Assembly: GCF_017377875.1 (NCBI RefSeq)
Contig: NZ_CP070975.1
Span: 1,054,001-1,118,000 of the forward strand
DNA from: Alcaligenes sp. SORT26
GTDB taxonomy: Bacteria; Pseudomonadota; Gammaproteobacteria; Burkholderiales; Burkholderiaceae_B
Reading direction: 5' to 3'
DNA: 64,000 nucleotides
The position numbers and the translations under genes were made by a program. This document shows positions 26,113 through 35,097 of the stretch, one piece after another. How positions within the stretch are numbered: the stretch's first letter is position 1; the number at the start of each line of letters is the position of its first letter. A model generated the notes under the pieces. That model did not search any database, had not been told where the DNA came from, and worked only from the letters and a program-made list of their open reading frames with translations.

Positions 26113-26316
26113 ATGGCTCGCATCACTATCGAGGACTGCCTGGAGCAAGTCCCCAATCGCTTTAAGCTCACCTTGGCAGCCGCCTACCGTGCGCGTGAAC
26201 TGGCTCAGGGCCACGAACCACGCCTGGAAAGCAAGAACAAGCCTACGGTTACTGCCTTGCGAGAAATCGCTTCGGGCGCGACCGGTCTGGAAATGCTGCG
26301 CAAAGTTCCTACCTGA
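26113..26316 (+). CDS. rpoZ: DNA-directed RNA polymerase omega subunit
   Basis: 67 residues beginning [17 protein letters not shown], then [13 protein letters not shown] near 23-35, the invariant omega core. It helps assemble RNA polymerase by holding the beta' subunit and contributes one ppGpp-binding site. It lies 35 bases after gmk and 21 bases before spoT. Confidence 0.97.
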   Translation: MARITIEDCLEQVPNRFKLTLAAAYRARELAQGHEPRLESKNKPTVTALREIASGATGLEMLRKVPT

Positions 26317-26337
26317 TAGGCACGGGCGGAGCACGGT

Positions 26338-28617
26338 ATGGCATTTTCTGGTTTACGGGGCGCATCGTCTGGGCTGTTGGCCGTCCTTAAAAAAGGCTCA
26401 CGGCTAGGTCGTCGCAAGCCTAAAGACAAGAACACCCCGGCGCTGGCACAGAATTCTCAGGAAAGTACCAGCCCTCCCATTGCCTCACTGGCTCCGCTGA
26501 ACAAGATTATTTCGCAGTACCTGGACCCGAAAGATGTTGAACGGGTACGGGAGGCCTATCGTTTTTCCGATCAGGCCCACCTGGGGCAGTTTCGCGCCAG
26601 CGGCGAGCCCTATATCTCGCACCCTATTGCCGTCACGGAAATCTGTGCGGGCTGGAAGCTGGATACCGATGCTCTGATGTCGGCCCTGCTGCATGACGTG
26701 ATCGAAGATCAGGACGTCACCAAGCAGGAACTGGCCGAGAAATTCGGCACCGATGTGGCCGAGATCGTGGATGGCTTGTCCAAGCTGGAACGCTTGGAAT
26801 TTGCCACTAAAACACAGCAGCAGGCTGACAGCTTTCGCAAGATGCTGCTGGCCATGTCGCGCGATGTACGCGTCATCCTGATCAAGCTGGCCGACCGCTT
26901 GCATAATATGCGCACGCTGGATGCGGTCAAGCCTGAAAAACGCCGTCGGGTGGCCCAGGAAACCCTGGATATTTACGCTCCGATTGCGCATCGCCTGGGC
27001 TTGAACGCCCTGTTCCGCGAGCTGCAAGACCGCTGCTTCAAAGCCATCTATCCCAATCGCTACAAAGTCCTGCACAAGGCCTTGCTAGCTGCGCGTGGCA
27101 ACCGCCGCGAAGTGCTGGGCAAGATCACGGATGCCGTCAAGATTGCCTTGCCTGCCGCCGGGATTGATGCCGAGATCTCCGGTCGCGAAAAGTCGCTCTA
27201 CAGCATTTTCTGCAAGATGGTTGAGCAGAAAAAGTCCTTCTCGGACGTGCTGGATATTTACGGCTTTCGCATTATTGTGCACACCCTGCCCGAGTGCTAT
27301 TTGTCGCTGGGTACGCTGCACCAGTTGTATCGCCCCGTGCCAGGCAAATTCAAGGACTACATTGCCATCCCTAAAGTGAATGGCTACCAGTCCCTGCACA
27401 CAACCCTGATTGGCCCCTACGGCACCCCCGTCGAGTTCCAGTTCCGCACCCGCGAAATGGACCACGTGGCTGAAGAAGGCGTGGCCTCTCATTGGCTGTA
27501 CAAAGAAGACGACGTCACCCTGAATGATCTGCAAAAGCGTACACACCGCTGGTTGCAATCCTTGCTGGATATTCAGAGCCAGACGGGTGACTCCACAGAA
27601 TTCCTGGAACACGTCAAAGTTGATCTGTTCCCTGATGCAGTTTATGTTCACACGCCCAAAGGCAAGATTATTTCCTTGCCACGCGGTGCGACACCCGTGG
27701 ACTTTGCCTATAGCATCCACACTGATATTGGTAACCACGCTGTGGCGTCCAAGATCAATGGTGAATTTGCGCCACTACGCACCGAACTAAAGAGCGGTGA
27801 CTCGGTAGAGATCATTACCTCCCCTGCCGCCCGCCCTAGTGCCCAGTGGCTGAACTATGTTCGTTCGGGCCGCGCCCGTTCGGAAATTCGTCACTACCTG
27901 CGTACGGTCAAATACGAAGAATCGGTTGCCTTTGGTCGTCGCCTGCTGGATCAGGCCTTTGATCAGCTAGGCTTGCCGCACGCCACCGACGACGATCCAA
28001 ATTGGGACAAGCTGGCCAAGGGTTCGGGCGCTGCTTCCCGCGAAGAGATTCTGGCCGATATCGGCCTGGGTAAACGTCTTGCAGCAGTTGTGGCCCGCCG
28101 CTTTGCCCCTGAAAACCCTCTGCTGGAAACCACGGCAGCGGCGTTTGACGAGATCAATGCTAACACCTCTGCACCGATTCTGATTCACGGTAATGAAGGT
28201 CAGGCAGTACAACTGGCTCCGTGCTGTGGTCCTTTGCCCGGCGACGCAATTATTGGTGGCATTCGTCTGGGTCACGGCCTGGTCGTTCACATGGCTGAAT
28301 GTGCCGTGGCACAACGCGCCCAGGCCAAAGAGCCCGAGCGTTGGGTGCCTGTGATGTGGGACAGCAATACGGCCCGTCACCTGTCGACTCGTCTGGATGT
28401 CACCGCTATTAACGAGCGGGGCGTGCTGGGTCGTCTGGCCGCTGAAATTACCGATGCCGACTCCAACATCCTGCATATTTCCATGCCGGACGAATCAGCC
28501 GCTACATCGGTGCTGCACCTGACCGTTCAGGTTGATAGCCGTACTCACCTGGCCCGCGTGATCCGCTCTATTCGTCACGTACCACAAGTCCAGAAGATTG
28601 TGCGAGTGAAGGGTTAA
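26338..28617 (+). CDS. spoT: Bifunctional (p)ppGpp synthetase/hydrolase, RelA/SpoT family
   Basis: 759 residues with the full Rsh layout. The HD hydrolase domain has ISHPIAVTEI near 93 and the metal-binding His-Asp pair at 119-120 in LLHDVIED. The synthetase domain has GREKSLYSIFCKM and DIYGFRIIV near 280-325, followed by VEFQFRTREMD. Then come TGS (VYVHTPKGKIISLPRGATPVDFAYSIH), a helical/zinc-finger-like CCGPLPGD region near 625, and a C-terminal ACT domain. Intact HD residues indicate hydrolysis as well as synthesis. It sets the stringent response alarmone level. A terminator shared with the convergent LysR gene follows. Confidence 0.96.
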   Translation: MAFSGLRGASSGLLAVLKKGSRLGRRKPKDKNTPALAQNSQESTSPPIASLAPLNKIISQYLDPKDVERVREAYRFSDQAHLGQFRASGEPYISHPIAVTEICAGWKLDTDALMSALLHDVIEDQDVTKQELAEKFGTDVAEIVDGLSKLERLEFATKTQQQADSFRKMLLAMSRDVRVILIKLADRLHNMRTLDAVKPEKRRRVAQETLDIYAPIAHRLGLNALFRELQDRCFKAIYPNRYKVLHKALLAARGNRREVLGKITDAVKIALPAAGIDAEISGREKSLYSIFCKMVEQKKSFSDVLDIYGFRIIVHTLPECYLSLGTLHQLYRPVPGKFKDYIAIPKVNGYQSLHTTLIGPYGTPVEFQFRTREMDHVAEEGVASHWLYKEDDVTLNDLQKRTHRWLQSLLDIQSQTGDSTEFLEHVKVDLFPDAVYVHTPKGKIISLPRGATPVDFAYSIHTDIGNHAVASKINGEFAPLRTELKSGDSVEIITSPAARPSAQWLNYVRSGRARSEIRHYLRTVKYEESVAFGRRLLDQAFDQLGLPHATDDDPNWDKLAKGSGAASREEILADIGLGKRLAAVVARRFAPENPLLETTAAAFDEINANTSAPILIHGNEGQAVQLAPCCGPLPGDAIIGGIRLGHGLVVHMAECAVAQRAQAKEPERWVPVMWDSNTARHLSTRLDVTAINERGVLGRLAAEITDADSNILHISMPDESAATSVLHLTVQVDSRTHLARVIRSIRHVPQVQKIVRVKG

Positions 28618-28650
28618 TTCCCCGCAACAAGCACGCTCTAGCCCCTAAAC

Positions 28651-28678
28651 AAAACGCCTGCTGCCTAGCAGGCGTTTT
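28651..28678. terminator. Bidirectional terminator between spoT and the LysR pair
   Basis: A perfect 12-bp stem AAAACGCCTGCT/AGCAGGCGTTTT has a 4-base loop and lies between convergent genes, 33 bases after spoT and 26 bases after the LysR stop on the other strand. Confidence 0.92.
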
Positions 28679-28704
28679 GTTTTCCCGGTGCCTCGCCCCA
28701 ACCG

Positions 28705-29658
28705 CTAGGCCAAGGTCTCACGTACATGCTGCTCCAAGGCCTGGATGAATACCTCCACCGGCTCATGGGCATAATCATCCTGGGGCAGGAACAGCGAGAC
28801 GGATGGCAAAGCAATCCCGTCAAAGGGCAAAGGGACAACTCGGACAACGCCCTGCTCACTAAACTGTCGGGCCGAGATCGAGCCTAATAAGACCAGCGCC
28901 TGGTTCTCGCGCAGGACGGCCAGATTGGCTAAGGTCAAAGTCGATTCCAGCAAGCAGCGCGGCTCCTGAAAACCCTGCCGAGCCAGCCAGAATTCCAAGG
29001 TACGGCGCAGGGGAGCACCCTGCGGAGGCAAAACCCATTCATAGCTCAAGGCATCACCCCAATCCAAAGTCGGTTTGGAAAAAATGGGGTGCTGCGGGTC
29101 CGCCACCATCACTATGGATTCGTTATACAAATGCAGCGTGTCGAAATCCTCCAGATCCTGGCTGTCCAACACCCGGCCCAATACACAATCCAGACGCCCA
29201 TCGCGCAAGCGCTCCAAGAGGCTGGCACTACTGCCCTCCTCGATCCGCAAGACAACATCCTGACCGGCTGCACGCATGGCGGCCAACGCTCCAGGAATCA
29301 CCGCACCACAAGCAGGCGACACACCCACTCGAACCCTTCCTGTTGCACCTTGCTGGGCTACTTGCACTTCCTCACCCAAACCATCCACCATGCCCAGGAA
29401 GCGCTGGGCTCGCAATGCCAATGCAGCACCCACAGCAGTGGGCAGTACGCCGCGATTTGTACGTTCATACAAAGCCGCTCCCACCAAGGACTCAGCCTCC
29501 AGCAAGAGCTTGCTGGCAGCGGGCTGACTCATACCCATCACCTCGGCAGCATGCTTCAGACTGCCATGCTCGCCCAAGGCCGCCAGCAACTCCAGATGCC
29601 GTAAACGAATACGCCGTGACAAGGGGGGAAGCTGAGAAGAAATTGTCGTCTCCGTCAT
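28705..29658 (-). CDS. LysR family transcriptional regulator
   Basis: 317 residues from the ATG at 29658, one base after the stop of the upstream LysR gene. The open frame extends 71 codons further into that gene, but the helix-turn-helix starts here (RRIRLRHLELLAALGEHGSLKHAAEVMGMSQPAASKLL). ALYERTNRGVLPTAVG completes the wing, and the effector domain begins near 96 with GRVRVGVSPACG. The pattern resembles the GbpR/CbbR-like LysR regulators of aromatic or carboxylate metabolism. It is cotranscribed with the second LysR gene and divergent from the FAH-RidA-Bug cluster. Confidence 0.92.
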   Translation of the reverse strand: MTETTISSQLPPLSRRIRLRHLELLAALGEHGSLKHAAEVMGMSQPAASKLLLEAESLVGAALYERTNRGVLPTAVGAALALRAQRFLGMVDGLGEEVQVAQQGATGRVRVGVSPACGAVIPGALAAMRAAGQDVVLRIEEGSSASLLERLRDGRLDCVLGRVLDSQDLEDFDTLHLYNESIVMVADPQHPIFSKPTLDWGDALSYEWVLPPQGAPLRRTLEFWLARQGFQEPRCLLESTLTLANLAVLRENQALVLLGSISARQFSEQGVVRVVPLPFDGIALPSVSLFLPQDDYAHEPVEVFIQALEQHVRETLA

Positions 29659-29659
29659 A

Positions 29660-30568
29660 TCACTGCTCTCCAAAACCAGCGTCACGATGGTCCAAAAAAT
29701 AGGCAAACTGCTCCAGGGCTTGATGCAGCACAGGATCACTCTGAACGTGGTCCCCAAACAGCAAAGACGCCGGAGCATCGATACCGCCAGCATCCTGAAG
29801 ACAAAGCGGTTCCACCACCCCTGCTTGCTGCAAATAATCCGCCTGCACGGCAGGTAGCCAGGCCAAGGCATCCGATTGGGCCGCCATGGTGCTCAAACCC
29901 TGTCCGGCCGGTATCTTCCAGGCCTTGATGCCCGCTCCTATCCCGGCTTGTGCCATCCAATGTTCCAAATTTCGATGAAACGCAGGCACGGCCGTAGGTA
30001 AAACCCAATCCAGAGCCTGCAAGTCCTGGGCATTCAGCGGTCTGCCCTCCCGCAAGCAAGGATGCTGTGTTCTTAAAACGGGGACCATGCGACCGTTAAC
30101 AATGTGCTGCTCGGGCCACTCTGTTGTGGGCTCATCCAGCAGGACCGCATCCAGCTCCGCCTGACGCAAAAGCTGTAGCGCCAACTGAGGCTCCAGTTCA
30201 AGCAAGCGCAGCGTCAGCACCTGTGACTGCCGCCACTGAACAAAGGCCTGCCCCAAGGCCATGCCATGCAAATCCGAGACATAGCCAATGTTAAGCACCG
30301 GGCCTTCTTTAGGGTGATGCCCCGGGCCATGATCGAGCACATGCAGCAAATGCGTCACCCGTCGCAAAACCAATCGCCCCAACGCATTCGCCTCAATCCC
30401 CTGGCGGCTACGCGTAAACAAAACAGCGCCCATCTGCGCCTCAATCTCGGCCAGGGCTTTGCTCACCGCTGACTGAGTCAAGGACAGATCTCGGGCAGCG
30501 CTATGGATGCTGTCATTCCGCCCCAAAGCGGCCAGAACCAGGACTTGGCGCGGTTCCAGGCGCTTCAT
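29660..30568 (-). CDS. LysR family transcriptional regulator
   Basis: 302 residues from the ATG at 30568. The helix-turn-helix follows directly: MKRLEPRQVLVLAALG, then IHSAARDLSLTQSAVSKALAEIE. VLFTRSRQGIEANALG is the wing. The effector domain is shorter in conserved features than in its neighbour, so the two are not recent duplicates. It is first in a two-gene regulator operon and faces the FAH-family gene across an 87-base gap with a 14-bp palindrome. Autoregulation and control of the divergent cluster are the usual arrangement. Confidence 0.92.
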   Translation of the reverse strand: MKRLEPRQVLVLAALGRNDSIHSAARDLSLTQSAVSKALAEIEAQMGAVLFTRSRQGIEANALGRLVLRRVTHLLHVLDHGPGHHPKEGPVLNIGYVSDLHGMALGQAFVQWRQSQVLTLRLLELEPQLALQLLRQAELDAVLLDEPTTEWPEQHIVNGRMVPVLRTQHPCLREGRPLNAQDLQALDWVLPTAVPAFHRNLEHWMAQAGIGAGIKAWKIPAGQGLSTMAAQSDALAWLPAVQADYLQQAGVVEPLCLQDAGGIDAPASLLFGDHVQSDPVLHQALEQFAYFLDHRDAGFGEQ

Positions 30569-30596
30569 GGAGTACTGAAAACCGTCGCTAAAACAC

Positions 30597-30610
30597 GAAT
30601 ACTGGTATTC
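30597..30610. promoter_or_regulatory. 14-bp palindrome in the divergent LysR/FAH promoter
   Basis: GAATAC-TG-GTATTC is a perfect dyad 29 bases from the LysR start and 46 bases from the FAH-gene start. LysR proteins often bind such short dyads with flanking half-sites. Assignment to either LysR protein is inferred. Confidence 0.45.
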
Positions 30611-30655
30611 ATCATGGTTATAGCAATACGTGAATTTTTCATTAACTGGGAATAG

Positions 30656-31603
30656 ATGGCCGAGCATACCATGAACTTCATGTTCAACAGCTACTCGGAT
30701 TTTTCTATGTTTTCCCTTAAAACTTTGCTGATCCATCAGGCTCCCGTGGCCTGCTTGTCGGTCGATGGAAAGGACTATTCCATTGCCGCTTTATGTCAGC
30801 GCTTGAACGCTGCCACCTTGCCCGACAGCGTGTTCGAGCTCCTGGAGCATTGGGATGACAATCTGCCCAAACTCCAGGCCCTGGCTGAACAGGCAACTGC
30901 CCAGACAGACCTGGTCTTGACCGACACCGACGCCACCCTGCCGCCCGTGCTGTACCCCGGCAAGATTCTGTGCGCTGGTGCCAATTACTACGACCACTTG
31001 GAGGAAATGAATGTCCCTGCCGAGAAAAAAGACCAGCGTCTGTTCTTCTTTTTCAAGCCCGCCCGCCAAGCCGCGATCGGTGACGGCCAGCACGCAGCCA
31101 TCCCAAAGAACTGTCAAAAATACGATTGGGAAATTGAGTTGGCCATGGTGATTGGCAAGAGAGCCAAAGACCTGACGCTGGAAAATGCGATGGAGCACGT
31201 GGCGGGCTACACCATCGCCATTGATCTGTCGGCCCGCGACTTCGCCCGCGCTCCCGAGCAGTTCTACAAATTTGACTGGGTCGCCGCCAAAGCCAATGAC
31301 GCAAGCTGCCCCATCGGCCCGGCCCTGATCCCTGCCTGCTTTGTCAGCGATCCGCAAAACCTGGATATGAGGCTGGAGCTGAACGGCCAGATCAAACAGG
31401 ACGCCAACACCTCCGGCATGATTTTTGACCTGCGCGAACAACTGGTTCGTCTGACTGAAATCATGACACTGGAGCCCGGCGATGTTGTCCTGACTGGCAC
31501 CCCTGCTGGCGTCGGCGCGGCCCGAGGTGAGTTTCTGGCCCCGGGCGACCAGTTGCGCGCCCATATCAGCGGTCTGGGCACCCTGCACACCACGATTGCC
31601 TAA
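30656..31603 (+). CDS. Fumarylacetoacetate hydrolase (FAH) family protein
   Basis: 315 residues. The FAH fold is shown by ILCAGANYYDHLEEM near 103, LFFFFKPARQAAIGDG near 125, the metal-binding DWEIELAMVIGKRAKDL near 152 (E-x-E motif), YTIAIDLSARDFAR near 178-191 (Asp ligand) and VVLTGTPAGVG near 280. Family members hydrolyse or decarboxylate 2-oxo acids, for example acylpyruvate, oxaloacetate or homoprotocatechuate intermediates. The substrate here is unknown. The start is uncertain: ATGs at 30656, 30671 and 30707 are all possible and none has a clear ribosome site. It leads a cluster with RidA and a Bug receptor. Confidence 0.9.
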   Translation: MAEHTMNFMFNSYSDFSMFSLKTLLIHQAPVACLSVDGKDYSIAALCQRLNAATLPDSVFELLEHWDDNLPKLQALAEQATAQTDLVLTDTDATLPPVLYPGKILCAGANYYDHLEEMNVPAEKKDQRLFFFFKPARQAAIGDGQHAAIPKNCQKYDWEIELAMVIGKRAKDLTLENAMEHVAGYTIAIDLSARDFARAPEQFYKFDWVAAKANDASCPIGPALIPACFVSDPQNLDMRLELNGQIKQDANTSGMIFDLREQLVRLTEIMTLEPGDVVLTGTPAGVGAARGEFLAPGDQLRAHISGLGTLHTTIA

Positions 31604-31634
31604 CACCCATTTCCTCTCTTACCAGGAGCACACC

Positions 31635-31982
31635 ATGAGTATCGAACGCTTTCACCAGAATAAAAACATGAGCAAATACGTCATTCACGACAAAGTTGTC
31701 TACATGTCGGGACAAGTTGCCATGGACCCTTCGGGCACGTTTGAAGAGCAATTGCATCAGATCCTGAATCAGATTGACGAGCAATTTCAGGAAATCGGGA
31801 TCGACCGCAGCCACATTCTGCGTGCCATGATCTGGATTGACGACTACAAAAAATGGCCATCGCTTAACGAGATCTGGAATGCCTGGGTCCCGGCGGATAA
31901 AAAACCAGCCCGCTCCTGCGTAGAGTCCAAGCTGGCCTTTCCACAATACCAAGTCGAAGTTGAAATAACCGCCGCTCTCTGA
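31635..31982 (+). CDS. RidA/YjgF/UK114 family protein
   Basis: 115 residues from the ATG at 31635, with CAGGAG about 8 bases upstream. The fold features are VYMSGQVAMDPSGTFEEQLHQILNQI near residues 20-45, LRAMIWIDDYKKWPSLNEIWNAWV near 65, and PARSCVESKLA near 92. The conserved Arg that binds the imine carboxylate in RidA appears as ARSCVE, one residue before Ser, as in active members. RidA proteins hydrolyse reactive enamine/imine intermediates. It lies 31 bases after the FAH gene, so it probably clears an intermediate of the same pathway. Confidence 0.92.
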   Translation: MSIERFHQNKNMSKYVIHDKVVYMSGQVAMDPSGTFEEQLHQILNQIDEQFQEIGIDRSHILRAMIWIDDYKKWPSLNEIWNAWVPADKKPARSCVESKLAFPQYQVEVEITAAL

Positions 31983-32014
31983 TCCTAGAACAGAGCGCGA
32001 CACCGGGAGACATC

Positions 32015-32995
32015 ATGAAAAAAAGCAAAATAAGCTTGGGCGCAGCAATCATCGCTTCCTTTCTCAGCGTGGGATGGCTGGGCACCGCCCAGGCCGACTC
32101 CGCACAAACCGCACGCATTCTGGTTGGTTTTCCAGCCGGGGGCAATGTGGATCTGGTCGCACGGCTGATTGCCCCCGATTTGTCCAAAGCGCTGGGAAGG
32201 CCTGTCATCGTGGATAACCGACCGGGAGCCTCCGGACGGCTGGCCTTGAACCTGGCCACCACTTCGGCAGCCGATGGCTCGACCTTTATTTTGACTCCCG
32301 GTGTCGCACTAAGCCTGTATCCCCACACCTTTACAGAACTGCGCTACGAGCCCTTCAAAGACCTGGCCCCCATCAGCAATGCAGTGAACTGGAACTTGGG
32401 CCTGGCCGTACCCAGCAGCTCGGGTATCAAGAGCTTTGCGGACTATGTGCAAAGCATTAAAACTGACCCGAATCAAACCTTTTTTGCCAGTTCATCCACC
32501 GGTAGCGGTCAGCATCTGGCCGGTCTATACCTGGGGCAAACTTTGGGGGTTCCACTGGAGCACGTAGGCTACAAAGGGGCGAGTGAAGCCATCGTGGCTT
32601 TAGTGGGCGCACAGGTCCCGGCCGCAGTGTTGAATATTGGCGAGCTGATTCAGCAATCCGAAGCGGGCAAAGTGAATGTGCTGGCTCTCTTTGACAGCCA
32701 ACGCGACCCGTTGCTGCCAGATACACCATCGATTGCCGAGCTGGGCTATCCCCAGTTGAAAGTAAACGGATGGCTGGCCTTCTATGCCCCTGCAGGCACC
32801 AAGCCGGAGCTTATTCAGGCGGCACAAGCCTCGATTGCGACGACGCTGAATAATGAGGCTGTCAAAGAAAAGCTACGCCTGGCGGGCATGCAAAGCGCAA
32901 GCAGCACTCCGGAAGAACTGGATGCCAAAGGCAAGAAAGAGTTTGAGCATTGGCAGACAGTGACCAGCAGCCTGCCTAACTTCAGCAAGTTTTAA
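32015..32995 (+). CDS. Tripartite tricarboxylate transporter receptor (Bug/TctC family)
   Basis: 326 residues. Residues 1-27 are a signal peptide ending in AQA. The Bug signature is clear: ILVGFPAGGNVDLVARLIAPDLSKALGRPVIVDNRPGASG near 31-70, then GSTFILTPG and a late GYPQLKVNGWLAFYAPAGTKPE stretch near 250. Bug proteins are periplasmic receptors for carboxylates, very numerous in Alcaligenaceae. No TctA/TctB membrane genes are adjacent, so it either uses a shared permease or acts in sensing. It is third in the FAH-RidA-Bug cluster. Confidence 0.93.
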   Translation: MKKSKISLGAAIIASFLSVGWLGTAQADSAQTARILVGFPAGGNVDLVARLIAPDLSKALGRPVIVDNRPGASGRLALNLATTSAADGSTFILTPGVALSLYPHTFTELRYEPFKDLAPISNAVNWNLGLAVPSSSGIKSFADYVQSIKTDPNQTFFASSSTGSGQHLAGLYLGQTLGVPLEHVGYKGASEAIVALVGAQVPAAVLNIGELIQQSEAGKVNVLALFDSQRDPLLPDTPSIAELGYPQLKVNGWLAFYAPAGTKPELIQAAQASIATTLNNEAVKEKLRLAGMQSASSTPEELDAKGKKEFEHWQTVTSSLPNFSKF

Positions 32996-33061
32996 GCAGG
33001 ACGTGTTTCAGGCCGAATCGGCATTCAGCCAAACGGCTTGTACGCCACGCAGGTTTTAACG

Positions 33062-33116
33062 AATTTGGGCGTCAAACCGGCAGCACATATCCTGCTGCCG
33101 GTTTGACGCCCAAATT
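33062..33116. repeat. Perfect 24-bp inverted repeat (55-base hairpin) between convergent genes
   Basis: Bases 33062-33085 are the exact reverse complement of 33093-33116, with a 7-base loop. There is no T-run on either side, so it is not a standard terminator. It lies between the Bug gene (stop 32995) and azlD (stop 33146). It could end both transcripts through a Rho-assisted mechanism or protect the 3' ends. Confidence 0.85.
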
Positions 33117-33145
33117 GCAAGGTGAATGCCTGTCAAAAAGCCGAC

Positions 33146-33490
33146 TTATACACCCACATAAGCGACACACAAACCATAAGCCAGCACTCCGGTCAGTGTC
33201 GAACCCGCAATCCCTCCCGGCCACCGGCGTCCCAACAACACACCTGCCAAACCCGCCAGCAAAGGCGGTAAATCCAGCGACATATGCTCGGGACGCAGCA
33301 AGGAAATCAAGGACACCACCAGCAAGGCCACCACCCCGGCCGGTCCAATCGCGCCAAACAAACGTGGCCAGATCGAAACACGACTTGGGTCCGCCTTGCC
33401 TTGTCGCCCACCTAAACGTAAGGGCAGATACCGAATCAGAAAGGTGCCCAGGCCCGCCAGCACAATCATGAGTAGAAAACCCCAATCCAT
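33146..33490 (-). CDS. azlD: AzlD family branched-chain amino acid exporter subunit
   Basis: 114 residues from the ATG at 33490, which has AAGGAG 5 bases upstream; the GTG two codons earlier overlaps that site. It has four hydrophobic segments and the family core GTFLIRYLPLRLGG near residues 15-28 and GPAGVVALLVVSLI near 48. AzlD is the small membrane partner of AzlC. The start lies 9 bases after the azlC stop. Related pairs export branched-chain amino acids or analogues such as azaleucine. Confidence 0.9.
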   Translation of the reverse strand: MDWGFLLMIVLAGLGTFLIRYLPLRLGGRQGKADPSRVSIWPRLFGAIGPAGVVALLVVSLISLLRPEHMSLDLPPLLAGLAGVLLGRRWPGGIAGSTLTGVLAYGLCVAYVGV

Positions 33491-33499
33491 CTCCACTCC

Positions 33500-34183
33500 T
33501 TAAGCGCGGCGCAAGGCCATCAAACCACCGGCCAGCATGCCCACGATAATGGCCAGATACGAGGGCACTACCGTCATGGCCAGTACGGCCCCCAAGGCGG
33601 CCGCCACCAGCACAGGCAAGGGTGCAGAGCGGCGGATTTCCAGTAATAAGGCAAAAAACAGGGCCGGTAATACAAAACCCAAGGTCTTTTCCAGCACGGG
33701 CGATTGCCCCAGCAAATCGCTGGCAAAAAACGCCCCGATCGCCGTTCCCAGAACCCAGGACAGGTAGGAACCCAGTTGCAAGCCGCAATACCAGGATTCC
33801 TGCTCGTGAGCGGGTTGACGCGCCACGCCTGCCGCGGAAGCGGCAAAGACCTCATCAGTCAGACCGGGAGCCATAAATAGGCTGGAGACGCTTCTGGAGC
33901 CAGTAAAAAACCCCATCAAGGTAGGCCCGTAAAAAACATGACGCAGGTTCATGACCAGCACAATCCCCAAGATACTGGGATAAGCCGCCCCTGCCACAAA
34001 CAGGCTGATCAAAATGAACTGACTGGCCCCGGCATACACAATCAGGGACACCAATACTGCCAGCCAAGGCGACAAACCTGCATGCACGGCAGCCAGACCA
34101 AAGGAAATGGCCACCGGCACATAGCCCAAGGCGATAGAGGCGCTGTCTCGCAAGCCCCGTCGATATGCCGAAGCAACTATCAT
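33500..34183 (-). CDS. azlC: AzlC family branched-chain amino acid exporter
   Basis: 227 residues from the ATG at 34183; the open frame continues 19 codons upstream into the next gene without a good site. The AzlC signature is visible: GYVPVAISFGLAA near 21, YAGASQFILISLFVAGA near 50, NLRHVFYGPTL near 78, and GLTDEVFA near 107. Multiple membrane helices are present. Together with AzlD it forms an inner-membrane exporter of branched-chain amino acids. It lies 19 bases after the M23 peptidase stop. Confidence 0.93.
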   Translation of the reverse strand: MIVASAYRRGLRDSASIALGYVPVAISFGLAAVHAGLSPWLAVLVSLIVYAGASQFILISLFVAGAAYPSILGIVLVMNLRHVFYGPTLMGFFTGSRSVSSLFMAPGLTDEVFAASAAGVARQPAHEQESWYCGLQLGSYLSWVLGTAIGAFFASDLLGQSPVLEKTLGFVLPALFFALLLEIRRSAPLPVLVAAALGAVLAMTVVPSYLAIIVGMLAGGLMALRRA

Positions 34184-34202
34184 AGAAACCCTAAATGTCC
34201 GC

Positions 34203-35078
34203 TCAGGCTTGGAAAGCGCCAATAAAAATAGCGGGATCAACCCGTGTATTATTCAAACTGACGTTCCAGTGCAGATGGGGCCCTGTCGCACGTCCTGTTG
34301 CCCCGGAGCGCGCAATCACATCGCCCTTGCGCACGCTATCGCCCACTTTCACATCAAAGGCCGACAAGTGGCAGAACATGGTGATCAGGCCCTGGCCATG
34401 GTCAACAAATACGGTTTTGCCGTTAAAAAAGTAATCCGCCACGATAGTGACAACACCGTCCGCAGGGACTTTGACGGAAGTGCCGGTTGCGGCGGCAAAA
34501 TCCAGACCAGAATGCGGATTACGTTCTTCGCCATTAAAGAAACGGCGCAGGCCAAATGGACTGGTCAGACGACCGGGTACGGGCTTTTCAAACACTACAT
34601 TGCTGGGGCCTTCGGGGCGGAAGCTGGCATAAGCCTGCATCTGCTCTTCGTACTCGCGCTCGAACCGCGCTTGCTGCTGCGGGTCGGGATTCACATGGGA
34701 TTTGTTCTTCAAGGTAATGCGCTGCTCGCGGTAACGCTTGCTACCCACTTGAAACGCCACACTCGACTGCCCTTGCACGGATACGCTGTGCTGACCCGGC
34801 TTTGTTTTCAGATCCAGCCCGACAATCGCTTTCCAGCGCTGATCGGCGTCCTGAATCACCAGGACACGATGCCCATTAAAGTTCACGACAGGCGCCTGGT
34901 TCCCTGCTCCCAAATCCAGTACGGCTACCCCGCCCGGTACGGGTCGGTTCAAGGTCCGTTCAATAAACGTGCCCTGGGGGGTCGCCTGGGCCTGGGCCAG
35001 CCACGGTGCTGTCAGGCCCCAAACAGTTGCGGCGCCTAAAAGGCGCCGCCGTACCAGGGAAATTTCAGAATGATTCAT
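34203..35078 (-). CDS. M23 family metallopeptidase (peptidoglycan endopeptidase)
   Basis: 291 residues from the ATG at 35078. The N-terminus has RRRLLGAATVWGLTAPWLAQAQA, a signal peptide with a Tat-like Arg pair. The C-terminal half is the LytM domain: LTSPFGLRRFFNGEERNPHSGLDFAA, with the first zinc ligands His and Asp in HSGLD. It continues GKTVFVDHGQGLITMFCHL and closes with GPHLHW, the HxH ligand pair. All catalytic residues are present, so it should cleave peptidoglycan cross-links in the periplasm. A terminator separates it from ppiD upstream. Confidence 0.93.
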   Translation of the reverse strand: MNHSEISLVRRRLLGAATVWGLTAPWLAQAQATPQGTFIERTLNRPVPGGVAVLDLGAGNQAPVVNFNGHRVLVIQDADQRWKAIVGLDLKTKPGQHSVSVQGQSSVAFQVGSKRYREQRITLKNKSHVNPDPQQQARFEREYEEQMQAYASFRPEGPSNVVFEKPVPGRLTSPFGLRRFFNGEERNPHSGLDFAAATGTSVKVPADGVVTIVADYFFNGKTVFVDHGQGLITMFCHLSAFDVKVGDSVRKGDVIARSGATGRATGPHLHWNVSLNNTRVDPAIFIGAFQA

Positions 35079-35097
35079 CAGAATGCTCTTTGAAAAA

